Positions 8,525 through 17,212 of a stretch of 33,338 nt of DNA are shown here, piece after piece. Every line of letters starts with the position of its first letter. The stretch's first letter is position 1. The DNA comes from Deinococcus ruber. GTDB taxonomy: Bacteria > Deinococcota > Deinococci > Deinococcales > Deinococcaceae. Location of the stretch: NCBI RefSeq assembly GCF_014648095.1, contig NZ_BMQL01000053.1, positions 1 to 33,338 of the forward strand. Direction: 5' to 3'. The notes beneath the pieces were generated by a model. The model worked only from the letters and a program-made list of their open reading frames with translations. It made no database searches and was not told where the DNA came from. Both the position numbers and the translations under genes were made by a program.

Positions 8525-8770
8525 AGGCGATCAGCTCCGCCAAGTCAGCATCTGTGAGGCGTCTGATTGGCCCTGACGCGACCGTCGCCTCCAGCGAGCC
8601 CTGGCTCCGCAGGCGTTGACGCCACGTGCGCACCGTGCTCGATTCGACGCCGCACAGCCCGCTGAGCTGTGCAGAACTGAAGGTGCCCCCCGGAGGGAGG
8701 GTTGCGCGAACAGACGTCGTTCCTCCAGCTGTGTGCGGGTCAGCTTCGCAGGCTGCCAAACCTGTGCCAT
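8525..8770 (-). pseudogene. IS630-type transposase N-terminal remnant
   Basis: The first frame starts MAQVWQPAKLTRTQLEERR (ATG at 8770) and continues in another frame as GGTFSSAQLSGLCGVESST then VRTWRQRLRSQGSLEATVA, the helix-turn-helix arm of IS630-family transposases. The frame change falls on a run of six G (antisense), so it may be a decayed or a slippery site. Sequence similarity stops near LTDADLAELIAL and no DDE domain follows, so only the DNA-binding arm is left. This element is a different type from the IS630 at 28836. Confidence 0.7.
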
Positions 8771-8954
8771 CTTCTCAGTCTCCTCTGTCCCCAACCTCTG
8801 CAGGTATCTATGGCGCAGCTACGCAGTGCGAAAATCGATGCTTATCCTGAGTGGATACTTCTATTCTACCTGCTGAGCCTCCTGACTTTGCGGTAGCCCT
8901 GCAGACATGTTCGAGGTCCCCCGCTGCCGCGGTCCGCTACACTCGGAAGCAACG

Positions 8955-11900
8955 ATGAACCGATTCGTGACGCTCATGACGTTCGCGCTTCTGTCGGCAG
9001 CGGCCGCTCAGAACACGCTGACTACGCCGCACCCGCTCCCTGCGCTGCCTCTGTTCGCTCACGCGGCCCCCGTCAGCACCGAGACGCCCATTCCTGCCGG
9101 GGACGTCCGCATCAACTACTACCGGCCCGATGGTACGTACGACGGCTGGGGGCTACACGTCTGGGATGGGGCGAAGACATCGACGGAGTGGGCCAACCCA
9201 CTGCCGCAGACCGGAGCGAATACCTTCGGCGTGTACTGGGACGTGCCCGTACTGGACGGCTTCACGAAGCTTAATTTCATCATCCATAAAGGCGACGACA
9301 AAGACCCCGGCCCTGATCAGAGTGTGGCAGCCAGCGCTGGAAATCAGGCGTGGGTCGTCAGCGGGAGCAGCACCGTGAAGACCACCCGGCCCGATACCAC
9401 CGCCGCCGTCAGAGGCGACTTGAGCAGGCAGCAGGCCATCTGGCTGACCCGCGACACCCTGGCCGTGAAGCCAGAACTACTGAATGGCGGAGCGCTGCTG
9501 AATCTGCATTTCAGTGCGGCGGGCAATCTGAAACTGACGGCGGCAGGCGTGGTCGGCGGCGACACCGTGCCCCTGGTGCGGGCCGACACCGACAGCCTGA
9601 GTGCGGCGCTCAAATCGAAATATCCGTATCTGGCGGACTATTCGGTGGTGAAGCTGCGTCCGGAAGACCTCGGGAAGGTGGTGGGGGCGCTGCGTGGGCA
9701 GCTAGCGGTCAGCAGCGTGGGCCTCGACGACAAACTGGTGGACGCGACGGGCGTGCAGCTGTGGGGCGTGCTCGACGATGTGGCGACCTACAGCGGGCCG
9801 CTGGGTCTGACGTGGGCGGGCACTGTGCCGACGCTGACCGTATGGGCACCCACCGCGCAGGACGTGAAACTGCACCTGATCATGAATGGGCAGGCGAAGG
9901 TGCTGCCGATGAAGGCCGGGCCGCAGGGCAGTTGGAGCGTGACCGGAGATGCGAGCTGGAAGAACGCCCCGTATCTGTATGAGGTCAGGGTATTTGCGCC
10001 CAGCACCGGAAAAATCGAGACCAATCTCGTGACCGACCCGTATTCGGTCGCCCTGACGCGTAACAGCGCCCAGTCGGTGGTCGCCGATCTGAACGATCCG
10101 GCCCAGAAGCCTGCCGGGTGGGACACGCTGAAGAAACCTGCCCTCGCCAGCGTGAGCGACCTGAGTTTCTACGAGCTTCATCTGCGCGATTTCAGTGTGC
10201 TCGACAGCACCGTTCCCGCTGCTGAGCGCGGCACGTATCTGGCGTTTACCCAGGCGGGCAGCGACGGTATGAAGCATCTGAAGGCGCTGGCGGACGCGGG
10301 TCTGAAGGCGGTGCATCTCCTGCCGACCTTCGACATCGCCACCATTCAGGAGGACAAGACCGCCTGGAAGACCCCCGGCGACCTGTCGAAGCTGCCACCC
10401 AACAGTGAAGAGCAGCAAGCTGCCGTGAACGCGGTCAAAGATCAGGACGCCTTCAACTGGGGCTACGATCCGTACCATTACCTGACGCCGGAAGGCAGCT
10501 ACGCGGTCAACCCCGACGAGCGCACCAAGGAGTACCGCCAGATGGTGATGGCGCTGAATGCGGCGGGACTTCGTGTCGTGCAGGACGTGGTCTTCAACCA
10601 CACCACGGCCAGTGGCGAGGCGGCAACCAGCGTGCTCGACAAGGTGGTGCCCGGGTATTATCACCGTCTGGATGTGAACGGTGCGGTCACGAATTCGACC
10701 TGCTGCTCCAACACCGCTACCGAGCACGCCATGATGCGCCGCCTGATGATCGACACGCTGGTCTTTCAGGCTCGGCAGTACAAGATCGACGGCTTCCGCT
10801 TCGACCTGATGGGGCACCATCTAGCAAGCGACATCCAGGCCGCCCGCGCCGCGCTCGACGCCCTAACACTCCAGAAAGACGGCGTGGACGGCAAGCTGAT
10901 CTATCTGTACGGCGAGGGCTGGGACTTCGGCGAGGTGGCGGGCAACGCGCGCGGCGTCAACGCGACCCAGGTCAACATGTACGGGCAGGGCGTGGGCACC
11001 TTCAATGACCGCATTCGCGACGCGGTGCGCGGCGGCAATCCCTTTGGCGGCCTGCAGGATCAGGGCTTCGCCACTGGGTTGGTCACGTTCCCCAATGGTC
11101 TGCCCCAGAACACCGACACAGCCCGGCTGCTAAAGCTCACCGATCAGCTCAAGGTAGGTCTGAGTGGCAATCTGCGCGATTTCAAGTTCACTGACAGCAG
11201 CGGAAACGTCGTGACCGGGGCGCAGGTACCGTACGGCAACGCGCCCACCGGGTATGCCGCCAGCCCGCGCGAGGCGATCAACTACGTCTCGGCCCACGAC
11301 AACCAGACGCTCTGGGACGCTGTCCTGCTCAAAGCTCCTTTGAGTGCGACCACCGCCGCACGTGTCCGAATGCAGAACATGGCCTACAGCCTGGTGCTGC
11401 TCGGGCAGGGCATGCCATTTATTCACGCGGGCGACGAGTTGCTGAGGAGCAAGAGCTTCGACACCGACAGCTACAACAGCGGTGATTGGTTCAATGCCGT
11501 GCGCTGGACGGGAGCTGATAACGGCTTCGGGCGTGGCCTGCCCATCGCCGAAAAAAATAAAGACCACTGGGACATCTACCGCCCGCTGCTGGCAAATCCG
11601 GCGCTGAAGGTCACGGCGGCAGACCGTGCCCGCGCTTCCGACCACCTCCGCGAGTTGCTGAGTATCCGCATGTCGACGGCGCTGTTCCGGCTGCCCACCG
11701 CGCAGGCCGTGCAGCAGCAACTCAGCTTCCTGAATGCTGGCCCTGGCCAGACGCCCGGCGTGATCGTGATGAAACTCAGCGGCGGTGCAGCGCCCTACAG
11801 GAACGTTTTGGTCGTCTTCAATGCCAGCACCTCGGCCTACACCCTCAAGGATCCCCGTCTCGCCCCGCTGAAGCTGGAGCTGCATCCGGTCCTGAAGGCC

Positions 11901-11990
11901 AGCTCGGACAGCGTGGTGAAAGCCAGCAGTGCGAATGGTGGCACGGTCAGTGTGCCAGGGATGACCACGGCGGTCTTTGTTGGGAAGTGA
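8955..11990 (+). CDS. pulA: Type I pullulanase, secreted (GH13)
   Basis: 1011 residues from the ATG at 8955, chosen because a signal peptide follows at once (FVTLMTFALLSAAAAQ); an upstream in-frame start would precede it with non-hydrophobic residues. Domains in order: an N-terminal starch-binding PUD/CBM41-like domain with VRINYYRPDGTYDGWGLHVW (about 45-150), a linker and N domain, a CBM48-like domain with LTVWAPTAQDVKLHL (near 295), then the GH13 barrel. YNWGYDP-type motif: FNWGYDPYHY. Conserved regions: DVVFNHT (544-550), GFRFD with nucleophile D617, GEGWDFG with acid E654, and HDN with H781-D782. It hydrolyses alpha-1,6 bonds of pullulan and branched dextrins outside the cell or at its surface. 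No neighbouring transporter genes are seen. Confidence 0.95.
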   Translation: MNRFVTLMTFALLSAAAAQNTLTTPHPLPALPLFAHAAPVSTETPIPAGDVRINYYRPDGTYDGWGLHVWDGAKTSTEWANPLPQTGANTFGVYWDVPVLDGFTKLNFIIHKGDDKDPGPDQSVAASAGNQAWVVSGSSTVKTTRPDTTAAVRGDLSRQQAIWLTRDTLAVKPELLNGGALLNLHFSAAGNLKLTAAGVVGGDTVPLVRADTDSLSAALKSKYPYLADYSVVKLRPEDLGKVVGALRGQLAVSSVGLDDKLVDATGVQLWGVLDDVATYSGPLGLTWAGTVPTLTVWAPTAQDVKLHLIMNGQAKVLPMKAGPQGSWSVTGDASWKNAPYLYEVRVFAPSTGKIETNLVTDPYSVALTRNSAQSVVADLNDPAQKPAGWDTLKKPALASVSDLSFYELHLRDFSVLDSTVPAAERGTYLAFTQAGSDGMKHLKALADAGLKAVHLLPTFDIATIQEDKTAWKTPGDLSKLPPNSEEQQAAVNAVKDQDAFNWGYDPYHYLTPEGSYAVNPDERTKEYRQMVMALNAAGLRVVQDVVFNHTTASGEAATSVLDKVVPGYYHRLDVNGAVTNSTCCSNTATEHAMMRRLMIDTLVFQARQYKIDGFRFDLMGHHLASDIQAARAALDALTLQKDGVDGKLIYLYGEGWDFGEVAGNARGVNATQVNMYGQGVGTFNDRIRDAVRGGNPFGGLQDQGFATGLVTFPNGLPQNTDTARLLKLTDQLKVGLSGNLRDFKFTDSSGNVVTGAQVPYGNAPTGYAASPREAINYVSAHDNQTLWDAVLLKAPLSATTAARVRMQNMAYSLVLLGQGMPFIHAGDELLRSKSFDTDSYNSGDWFNAVRWTGADNGFGRGLPIAEKNKDHWDIYRPLLANPALKVTAADRARASDHLRELLSIRMSTALFRLPTAQAVQQQLSFLNAGPGQTPGVIVMKLSGGAAPYRNVLVVFNASTSAYTLKDPRLAPLKLELHPVLKASSDSVVKASSANGGTVSVPGMTTAVFVGK

Positions 11991-12069
11991 TGCGCCTTCC
12001 GGTTGAGCGTGACAACTCAGCAATTGTGTTGATCGTCAAGTAGGAGGTGAGGGGGTCGGGTGACAGTGA

Positions 12070-12404
12070 CCGTACCTCCGTGATCTCAACGACGACGCGT
12101 AGGCGATGGTGTTGCCGACGTGCCATATCACGAAGAAGTGCGCCTGGCGGATCACATTGCCCGACTCCTGACCGCCGATCTTCCCCCACTCCCGCTTCCT
12201 GCTGTTCTTCCGAAGCTGACCAGCGAACAGCGGGCGGCCGTCCAGCTCGCCGGCACCACCGCCCTGTACGTCATCACCGGCGGCCCCGGCACTGGTAAAA
12301 CCACCACCCTCAAAGCGCTGCTCGACACCCTCGACACCGCTGGGCTCAGCACGATCCTGTGTGCGCCGAGCGGAAAAGCAGCCAGCCGCATGCAGCAGAC
12401 GCCG
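12070..12404 (+). pseudogene. recD2: recD2 helicase internal fragment
   Basis: An internal slice of a RecD2-type (exodeoxyribonuclease V alpha-like) helicase. It starts in one frame with YLRDLNDDA-stop-AMVLPT (12073-12116), then shifts to YHEEVRLADHIARLL and runs through KLTSEQRAAVQLAG and Walker A ITGGPGTGKTTTLKALL to APSGKAASRMQQ, where similarity ends. It has a TAG where a Tyr codon is expected, a frameshift, and neither N-terminal nor C-terminal domains. The frame happens to stay open into the following hydrolase gene, giving an artefactual 416-codon fusion. Compare the mini-copy at 13707-13751. Confidence 0.75.
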
Positions 12405-12464
12405 TTGAAGGGCTTCTCAGCGCGGTGTACCCTGAAGGACACACACGTTCATCGGGGAGGCACC

Positions 12465-13370
12465 ATGCAACAGTGGCACGCTGATCGTGAGGGGACGATT
12501 GACTTTGCTGGCTTTCACATCTGGTACGGCATGACCCGGACGGAGGACGCCCCTGGCAGCGTTCCTCTGCTGGTGATCCACGGCGGACCAGGCATGCCGC
12601 ACGATGCCCTCGAACCACTCGCCGAGTTGAGTGACGGGGTGAGGCGGGTGATCTTCTACGACCAGCTGGGCTGTGGGAAGTCTGATCGCCCAAGCGATCC
12701 GGACATCTACTCGCTCGGGCTCTTCGTGCAGGAGCTTCAAACGGTGCGGGACACCCTGGGGTTAACCCGCGTGCATCTGTACGGGCATTCGTTCGGTGGC
12801 GCGCTGGCGCTGCAATATGCCCTGAGTCATCCCGCTGGGCTGGAGAGTGTGATCATTGCGGACTCGTTTGCCACAGCGGACGGGTGGTTGGAAGGCGCAA
12901 TGCAGCTCCGGCAGCAGATGCCACCCGAGGTTCGTCAGTTGCTGGAAGCGCATGAGGCAGCGGGCACAACGAGCGATCCAGCGTACCAGGCGGCCTTCGG
13001 TCAGTATTACCTCGGCGTGCATTGCTGCCGAGTTCCGATCCCGGATCACCTGCAGCGGGCCTTCGCTGGCTCGGGAGCTGAGGTGTATCGGGCCATGTAT
13101 GGACCGCAGTGGTTCCAAATGACGGGCCAGTACCGAGGCTGGAATGTGGTCGATCGTCTGTCGGACCTTCACGTACCGACCTTGGTACTGGCTGGCCGCT
13201 ATGACCAGTGCGTGCCCACGCTGTCCCAGCAGCTTCAGGCCAACATTCCAGGCGCTGAGCTGAAGATCTTCGAGCACAGCTCACACGTCCCGTTTATTGA
13301 AGAGCCTGACGAGCATCACCGGTGGGTGCGGGCGTTCTTACGGCGGGTGGAAATGCAGGCAGTCCGCTGA
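12465..13370 (+). CDS. Proline iminopeptidase-type alpha/beta hydrolase
   Basis: 301 residues. The start is set at the ATG preceded by GGGGAGG (12454-12460), not at the upstream GTG that would fuse it to the recD2 fragment. The oxyanion motif is HGGPGMPHD (39-47), followed by FYDQLGCGKSDRP typical of the S33 proline-specific peptidase family. The nucleophile elbow is GHSFGG (S109), with D247 in AGRYDQCVP and H274 in EHSSHVPFIEEP. The catalytic triad is complete, so the enzyme should be active in the cytoplasm on small peptides or a related substrate such as amino amides. It has recD2 fragments on both sides, suggesting insertion or local rearrangement. Confidence 0.88.
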   Translation: MQQWHADREGTIDFAGFHIWYGMTRTEDAPGSVPLLVIHGGPGMPHDALEPLAELSDGVRRVIFYDQLGCGKSDRPSDPDIYSLGLFVQELQTVRDTLGLTRVHLYGHSFGGALALQYALSHPAGLESVIIADSFATADGWLEGAMQLRQQMPPEVRQLLEAHEAAGTTSDPAYQAAFGQYYLGVHCCRVPIPDHLQRAFAGSGAEVYRAMYGPQWFQMTGQYRGWNVVDRLSDLHVPTLVLAGRYDQCVPTLSQQLQANIPGAELKIFEHSSHVPFIEEPDEHHRWVRAFLRRVEMQAVR

Positions 13371-13770
13371 AGCGGCAAGATGCTGTTTAGGCTTGTTGGC
13401 CGGTCTTCCGGAGGTCGACGCTCGTCAGCCGAGCAGTTGGAGAACGCCCATCACGTTGCCGTTCCTACGGTGCAGCCCCAGCCGAGCGGACGAGACGAAC
13501 GAACATGTGCTGGTGCGTACATGCGAGTGACGATCGGCCACCTTACTGGGTGATTGCCCTGACAACTCACCCGACTGCGCTCCGAATAGGGACGCAGGCA
13601 ACAAGAACCTGCTCAAGTCGAGGCGCGGGCGGAGCGCAGGGAAGGTCGCGCAAGTGAACCATCGGGAATCTGATGCGGACAGGACGACGGGATATGGGAT
13701 CGCTGACGGTACCCCCGTGTTTTCAACGATGACGTGTAGGCGCTGGTGTTGAGATCACGCCGCGCTGCAG
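13371..13770. other. Non-coding, with a 45-bp recD2-derived repeat
   Basis: No gene is supported here. Bases 13707-13751 match 12070-12114 at 38 of 45 positions, including the TAG in place of a Tyr codon. This is a second shard of the recD2-like sequence; the match ends abruptly after GGTGTTG on the downstream side. Nothing else recognisable. Confidence 0.55.
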
Positions 13771-13773
13771 CCT

Positions 13774-14096
13774 CGAAGCCACAAACGCCCGAATGATGTG
13801 GCGGCGCTGCAATGCGGGAAGGCGATCGTGGCGGCGCAGATCACGTATGGAAGCGAGCACAATGGACTGGCTGCGAAGAACGTGGCGATGCTCGCCAATG
13901 CCGATGTGAGCGAGCAGTGTAGTGGCGTGCAGGTGGGCGAGGACTGGCAGGTGACGGCGGCGGGCCTCGGGACCGGGGGCAGCAATGGCATTGGGGTGGG
14001 CGGGTCGAACGACGCCTTTCAGGTGTGGTCGCAGCGGGCAGTGCCATGTACGTGTACAACCGCGATGCCGGTCCGCGTTTCGGTAAGCTCAACTGA
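13774..14096 (+). pseudogene. Decayed pilin gene, C-terminal part (copy 1)
   Basis: Reads KRPNDVAALQCGKAIVAAQ followed by ITYGSEHNGLAAKNVAML, matching the neighbouring intact pilin (KRPHDLEALQCGSAIVTAQ and ITYESEHQGVAADRLDQL). The prepilin leader and hydrophobic helix are missing, so the 5' third is deleted. Near 14036 a one-base loss shifts the frame; the continued original frame reads GSAMYVYNRDAGPRFGKLN and stops at 14094-14096, aligning with GTGMFVYDRWTGQRFARVA of copy 2. Interpreted as the wrecked first member of a tandem pilin duplication. Confidence 0.75.
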
Positions 14097-14139
14097 GCGC
14101 CCGATGACGCCATGGCGGCAAGAGAAATCACCGAGCAGC

Positions 14140-14595
14140 ATGCAAAGCGCGGTGCGTGCTGCCCGGCGGGTGCGGGGCTTCACGCTGCTGGAACTGCTGG
14201 CCGTCCTGGCGATCATCGGGATTCTCGCCGCAGTCCTGATCCCGAATTTGATCGGCTTACGGAAACGCCCGCATGACCTGGAAGCGTTGCAATGCGGCAG
14301 CGCGATTGTCACCGCGCAGATCACGTATGAAAGTGAGCATCAGGGTGTGGCCGCGGACCGTCTTGATCAGCTCAAGACCCGTGACGTCAGTGGCGCGTGT
14401 CGGAAGGTGCAGGTCGCTGGTTTGAATGAGCTCACGGCTCAGGACGTGGAGGGGACGAATAATCTGAGTTCGTCCGGAGCCTCCGATGGGCTGTACGCTT
14501 TCAAAGTGTGGAGTGCGGAAGGCACGGGGATGTTTGTGTATGACCGGTGGACGGGGCAGCGGTTTGCGAGGGTAGCGTCGGTTTTTTTACACTAA
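14140..14595 (+). CDS. Type IV pilin-like protein
   Basis: 151 residues from the ATG closest to the prepilin signal. A short basic leader (VRAARRVRG) is followed by GFTLLELLAVLAIIGILAAV, with cleavage expected between G13 and F14 and the conserved Glu at mature position 5. The hydrophobic helix is followed by a small globular domain with two cysteines that could pair (LQCGSAI and GACRKV). It would be processed by a prepilin peptidase and built into a pilus or pseudopilus used for adhesion, motility or DNA uptake. No assembly genes are nearby. The frame is open upstream into the decayed copy 1, so longer starts exist (ATG at 14104) but would spoil the leader. Confidence 0.82.
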   Translation: MQSAVRAARRVRGFTLLELLAVLAIIGILAAVLIPNLIGLRKRPHDLEALQCGSAIVTAQITYESEHQGVAADRLDQLKTRDVSGACRKVQVAGLNELTAQDVEGTNNLSSSGASDGLYAFKVWSAEGTGMFVYDRWTGQRFARVASVFLH

Positions 14596-14750
14596 TTGGA
14601 CTTAGTTCCAATCATCACCCCGCACAGCAGCACCGCATTTGAACGGCCCCTCTTGACCCTACCCCTCAAAACCGTTTCGAGGCCCCTTCCTGACCCTCTC
14701 AGGAGCGAGCCCTACTAAAGGCTGTTCAGCACACGCAAATCCGGGATGGA

Positions 14751-15250
14751 ATGGCGCAGGTTCTCTTCAGCGACACGCGGCTCAAGCGACCCTCGAGCAG
14801 GTCATTCAAGGCGTCGCGCTCCCGGAACTGCCCGAACACCTCAGCGGTCTGGTGCAGCGCCTGTTAAGCGAAGTCGCTCAGGGTCATGCTGTGCAGATTG
14901 TTCCGGTTCACGCTGACCTCGGCACACAGCAAGCGGCCACACTGCTAAGTACATCCTTGTCAAGATTTAGATTAACGAAACAGGATGAGAGCGAGAAAAA
15001 TGCGCCCTGGAGAGCACATAGAGAAGCAACACTATCTACGAAGTCTTGAAATATTAGCAAGGCGTCTCGCATCCGCACCTCGTCAACCTGCTCAACGAGG
15101 GCTAGCTTCCGTCCAAGAAGGTGGGGACGCACCGCCGGGTCAATCTCCAGGAACTGCTGACGTACCGGGAACGACAGGAGGATGAACACCGGCCGCGTCT
15201 GCAAGAACTGGTGGATCTCGATCAAGAACTGGGCCTCCTCTCACTCGGCT
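14751..15250 (+). pseudogene. Decayed antitoxin, excisionase-type DNA-binding
   Basis: Fragments of the antitoxin family that pairs with PIN toxins: ATLEQVIQGVALPELPEHL, LVQRLLSEVAQGHAVQIV and LGTQQAATLL in one frame to 14947, then HLVNLLNEG, a TAG stop near 15110, and KKVGTHRRVNLQELLTYRE to DLDQELGL in another frame. The HTH is split by an AT-rich insertion (14950-15061). Frameshift, nonsense codon and insertion make it inactive. Its partner toxin remnant lies directly downstream, in the expected order. Confidence 0.7.
14950..15061. other. AT-rich insertion inside antitoxin remnant
   Basis: About 112 bases, clearly richer in A and T than the surroundings, interrupt the HTH coding sequence between the codons for ATLL and the codons for SHPHLVNLL. 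The trinucleotide AAG flanks it at 14947-14949 and 15059-15061 and may be a target duplication. No clear terminal inverted repeats and no coding pattern are seen, so it is not identified. Confidence 0.45.
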
Positions 15251-15265
15251 TTTACGCTTTCCGGC

Positions 15266-15310
15266 GTGAAGGCGACCCTCGACACCAACGTGCTGTATCC
15301 GGCGACGTCG
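15266..15310 (+). pseudogene. PIN-domain toxin, N-terminal stub
   Basis: GTG start followed by KATLDTNVLYPATSR, the first strand and first catalytic Asp of a VapC-like PIN RNase. The similarity ends after about 15 codons and the hairpin of the convergent membrane-protein gene begins 20 bases later. It is the dead toxin of the antitoxin remnant upstream. Confidence 0.6.
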
Positions 15311-15330
15311 CGAAGCCTGCGGGTAGCAGA

Positions 15331-15359
15331 AGGCCCCAGCACTCGAGGTACTGGGGCCT
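15331..15359 (-). terminator. Hairpin after DUF347-type gene
   Basis: AGGCCCCAG (15331-15339) pairs perfectly with CTGGGGCCT (15351-15359) around an 11-base loop. It lies 14 bases past the stop of the minus-strand membrane-protein gene. No U-rich tail is present, so termination strength is uncertain. Confidence 0.55.
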
Positions 15360-15373
15360 CCGCCGAAGGCGCC

Positions 15374-16168
15374 TTACTGAGCGTCAGGGAGGCGGATCTG
15401 ATCTCGGCGGGTCACCGTCAAGTACACGATGACCGCAAGAATCAAGACCAGAAAGATGGCACTGGTCGTGAGGGTTCCCAACTGCAGCCCACCCTCATCT
15501 CTGTCCTGCGATAGATAATCCCCGATGGAGGCTCCCAGCGGTCTGGTCAGGATGTACGCAATCCAGAAAGCAAGCACGGCGTTCAAGCGGAACGCGAAGT
15601 GTGCCAGGGTCACGGCTCCGATCAATCCCGCAAACAGCAAGGCCGATTTCCAGTAGCCGAGCGCCAACTTCTCTGCCACCAGGTCACCGGCGGCCGTCCC
15701 GAGGGCGAAGGTGAACAGCACCGCCAGCCAGTAGAACAGCTCTCGCCGCGCCGTGAAAATACTGTGGATCGACAGCGTCCGTTCACGGCGATACCAGGCC
15801 ACAAAGACAACTGCCAGGGCGATGGAGAACAGGACCGTGCTCGTCCACAGGCTCACGCCAAAGTTGTCGGTCAGGTTGTCGGTGATGAGGGTGCCGACCA
15901 CGCTGATCAGCACCACCGCCAGCCAGTACACAGCAGGGACGTACCGGGGTAGACGGAATTGGAAGAATAACGTCACCACTAGGAGACCACCCATGACCAA
16001 TGTCGTGCCTGTCAATCCCAAGTGAAGGTTCGTATTCAGAAAGTCGGCGGCCGTTTCCCCGATGGTGGTACAGAGGATTTTGATGATCCAGAAGAACAGC
16101 GTCACTTCCGGAACTTTGCTGAACAGTGAGTTCAGCGATTCGGTTCGGTTGTCGGGCAGTGCTGTCAT
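15374..16168 (-). CDS. DUF347/COG4705-type membrane protein
   Basis: 264 residues with eight or so hydrophobic segments arranged as internal repeats. Each repeat carries a helix ending in a T-x-G-E/D-x-x-x-D pattern: IKILCTTIGETAADFL (near 30), ISVVGTLITDNLTD (near 90), FALGTAAGDLVAEK (near 155) and YILTRPLGASIGDYLSQD (near 210). This repeat is the mark of the DUF347 family of inner-membrane proteins, whose function is not established; acidic residues in each repeat could bind a cation. The start overlaps the stop of a 32-residue ORF (ATGA), indicating coupled translation. Confidence 0.8.
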   Translation of the reverse strand: MTALPDNRTESLNSLFSKVPEVTLFFWIIKILCTTIGETAADFLNTNLHLGLTGTTLVMGGLLVVTLFFQFRLPRYVPAVYWLAVVLISVVGTLITDNLTDNFGVSLWTSTVLFSIALAVVFVAWYRRERTLSIHSIFTARRELFYWLAVLFTFALGTAAGDLVAEKLALGYWKSALLFAGLIGAVTLAHFAFRLNAVLAFWIAYILTRPLGASIGDYLSQDRDEGGLQLGTLTTSAIFLVLILAVIVYLTVTRRDQIRLPDAQ

Positions 16169-16263
16169 GCGGTCGCCAGCGCACGGGAACGGAGTGGACG
16201 TCGCCGCATCCTTAGAACGGTGACAGCAGCAAGGGGCAGAAGAAACAACAGCAAGATTGGCAT
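16165..16263 (-). CDS. 32-residue membrane peptide coupled to DUF347-type gene
   Basis: A strong ribosome site (GGAGG, 8 bases before the ATG, opposite strand near 16272) precedes a 32-codon frame. It starts MPILLLFLLPLAAVTVLRM, a hydrophobic helix, and ends in an Arg-rich tail (RRRPLRSRALATA), the layout of a single-pass small membrane protein with the tail in the cytoplasm. Its TGA overlaps the ATG of the DUF347-type gene, which has no comparably good ribosome site of its own. It may be a subunit of the membrane protein or a leader needed for its translation. No family recognised. Confidence 0.6.
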   Translation of the reverse strand: MPILLLFLLPLAAVTVLRMRRRPLRSRALATA

Positions 16264-16545
16264 GGTCAGCCTCCAGTCGGCAGGTACTGAGGAGACCTTA
16301 GAAGTGCTGAGTAAAACGCCCGTATAACTGAGAAGGACCGTTGACCCGTCTGTACGTGGGTCGATCGATAACGCTTACTGACAAGGTCAGCGACACGACA
16401 CTGTGATCTGTAGACTCGGTCCGATGGACAACAGACCACCAACCCAGGAACAAAAGACGAGAACGACCAATGGCGTTGCCGCTCAAGACCAGTGGGTTCC
16501 CTGCAGGTATACCAGGGGGTTACTGCGTGTCGGGACACTCCTGAC

Positions 16546-17212
16546 ATGCCCCTCTCTCTCCAAGTATCACTGACGTACCTTCGGCCTGCCGCGCTGCTCC
16601 GACTGCTGCTGGGCATCTTGCTGCCGCTGATTCTGGTTGGCTTCGTTGGTGAGGATGTCCTGGAGAAGCAACGGTTCGCGTTCGAGACGCCGCTGATGCT
16701 CTGGCTGCATGCTCACAGCACACCCCTGCTGGATCAGATCGCGGTCGTGCTCGCAACGATTGGCGGCGCGAGTGTCATTGCGCCGCTCAGGGCGGTGCTT
16801 GCCTATCTGCTGTACCGGCGTTCCTTTATCGCCTCGCGCTTCTTCGTGGTCGCGGTGCTGGGAGCGGCACTGCTGAACGGCGTCATGAAGTTCGCCTTTC
16901 ATCGTGCCCGGCCGGAACTCTGGCCCCGCTTGCTCCCGGAAACCGGCGCGTCCTTTCCCAGTGGCCACAGCATGTACAGCGCTGCGTTCGTGACCGCCCT
17001 GATTCTGCTTGCGTAGCCCACCCGGTACCGCTGGCTGTCGCTGGTGTTGGGCGCCGCGTTCACCCTGCTGGTCGGCTGGTCGCGGGTCGATCTTGGCGTG
17101 CATTTTCCAACCGACGTGCTGGCTGAGCGGTGCGGCCTGGGTCCTGGGGGTCTATGGCCTGCTGCGTCCCACCCGCCTCCCATTGCCCTCAGGATCGCCA
17201 GACGCCTCATGA
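16546..17212 (+). pseudogene. PAP2-family phosphatase, disrupted
   Basis: Membrane phosphatase of the PAP2 family (lipid or undecaprenyl-phosphate phosphatase type). The first two motifs are intact: KFAFHRARP and SFPSGHSMYSA. An in-frame TAG at 17014-17016 cuts it before the third motif, which follows in the same frame as WSRVDLGVHFPTD with its catalytic His. Shortly after, at DVLAE, the frame changes and the original end resumes as SGAAWVLGVYGLLRPTRL, stopping at 17210-17212. Both a stop and a frameshift argue for a pseudogene. The final TGA overlaps the ATG of the response-regulator remnant. Confidence 0.75.

Noticed and set aside
9702..10820. Long minus-strand open frame inside the pullulanase gene
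   Set aside because: Fully covered by the pulA frame, with no ribosome site and no protein-like pattern; a GC-rich shadow.
12120..13370. Genuine helicase-hydrolase fusion protein
   Set aside because: The helicase part is an internal fragment with a frameshift and a stop before it, and the hydrolase has its own ribosome site and start.
17014..17016. Readthrough or recoding of the PAP2 amber codon
   Set aside because: A separate frameshift further down and decayed neighbours make a simple pseudogene more likely.
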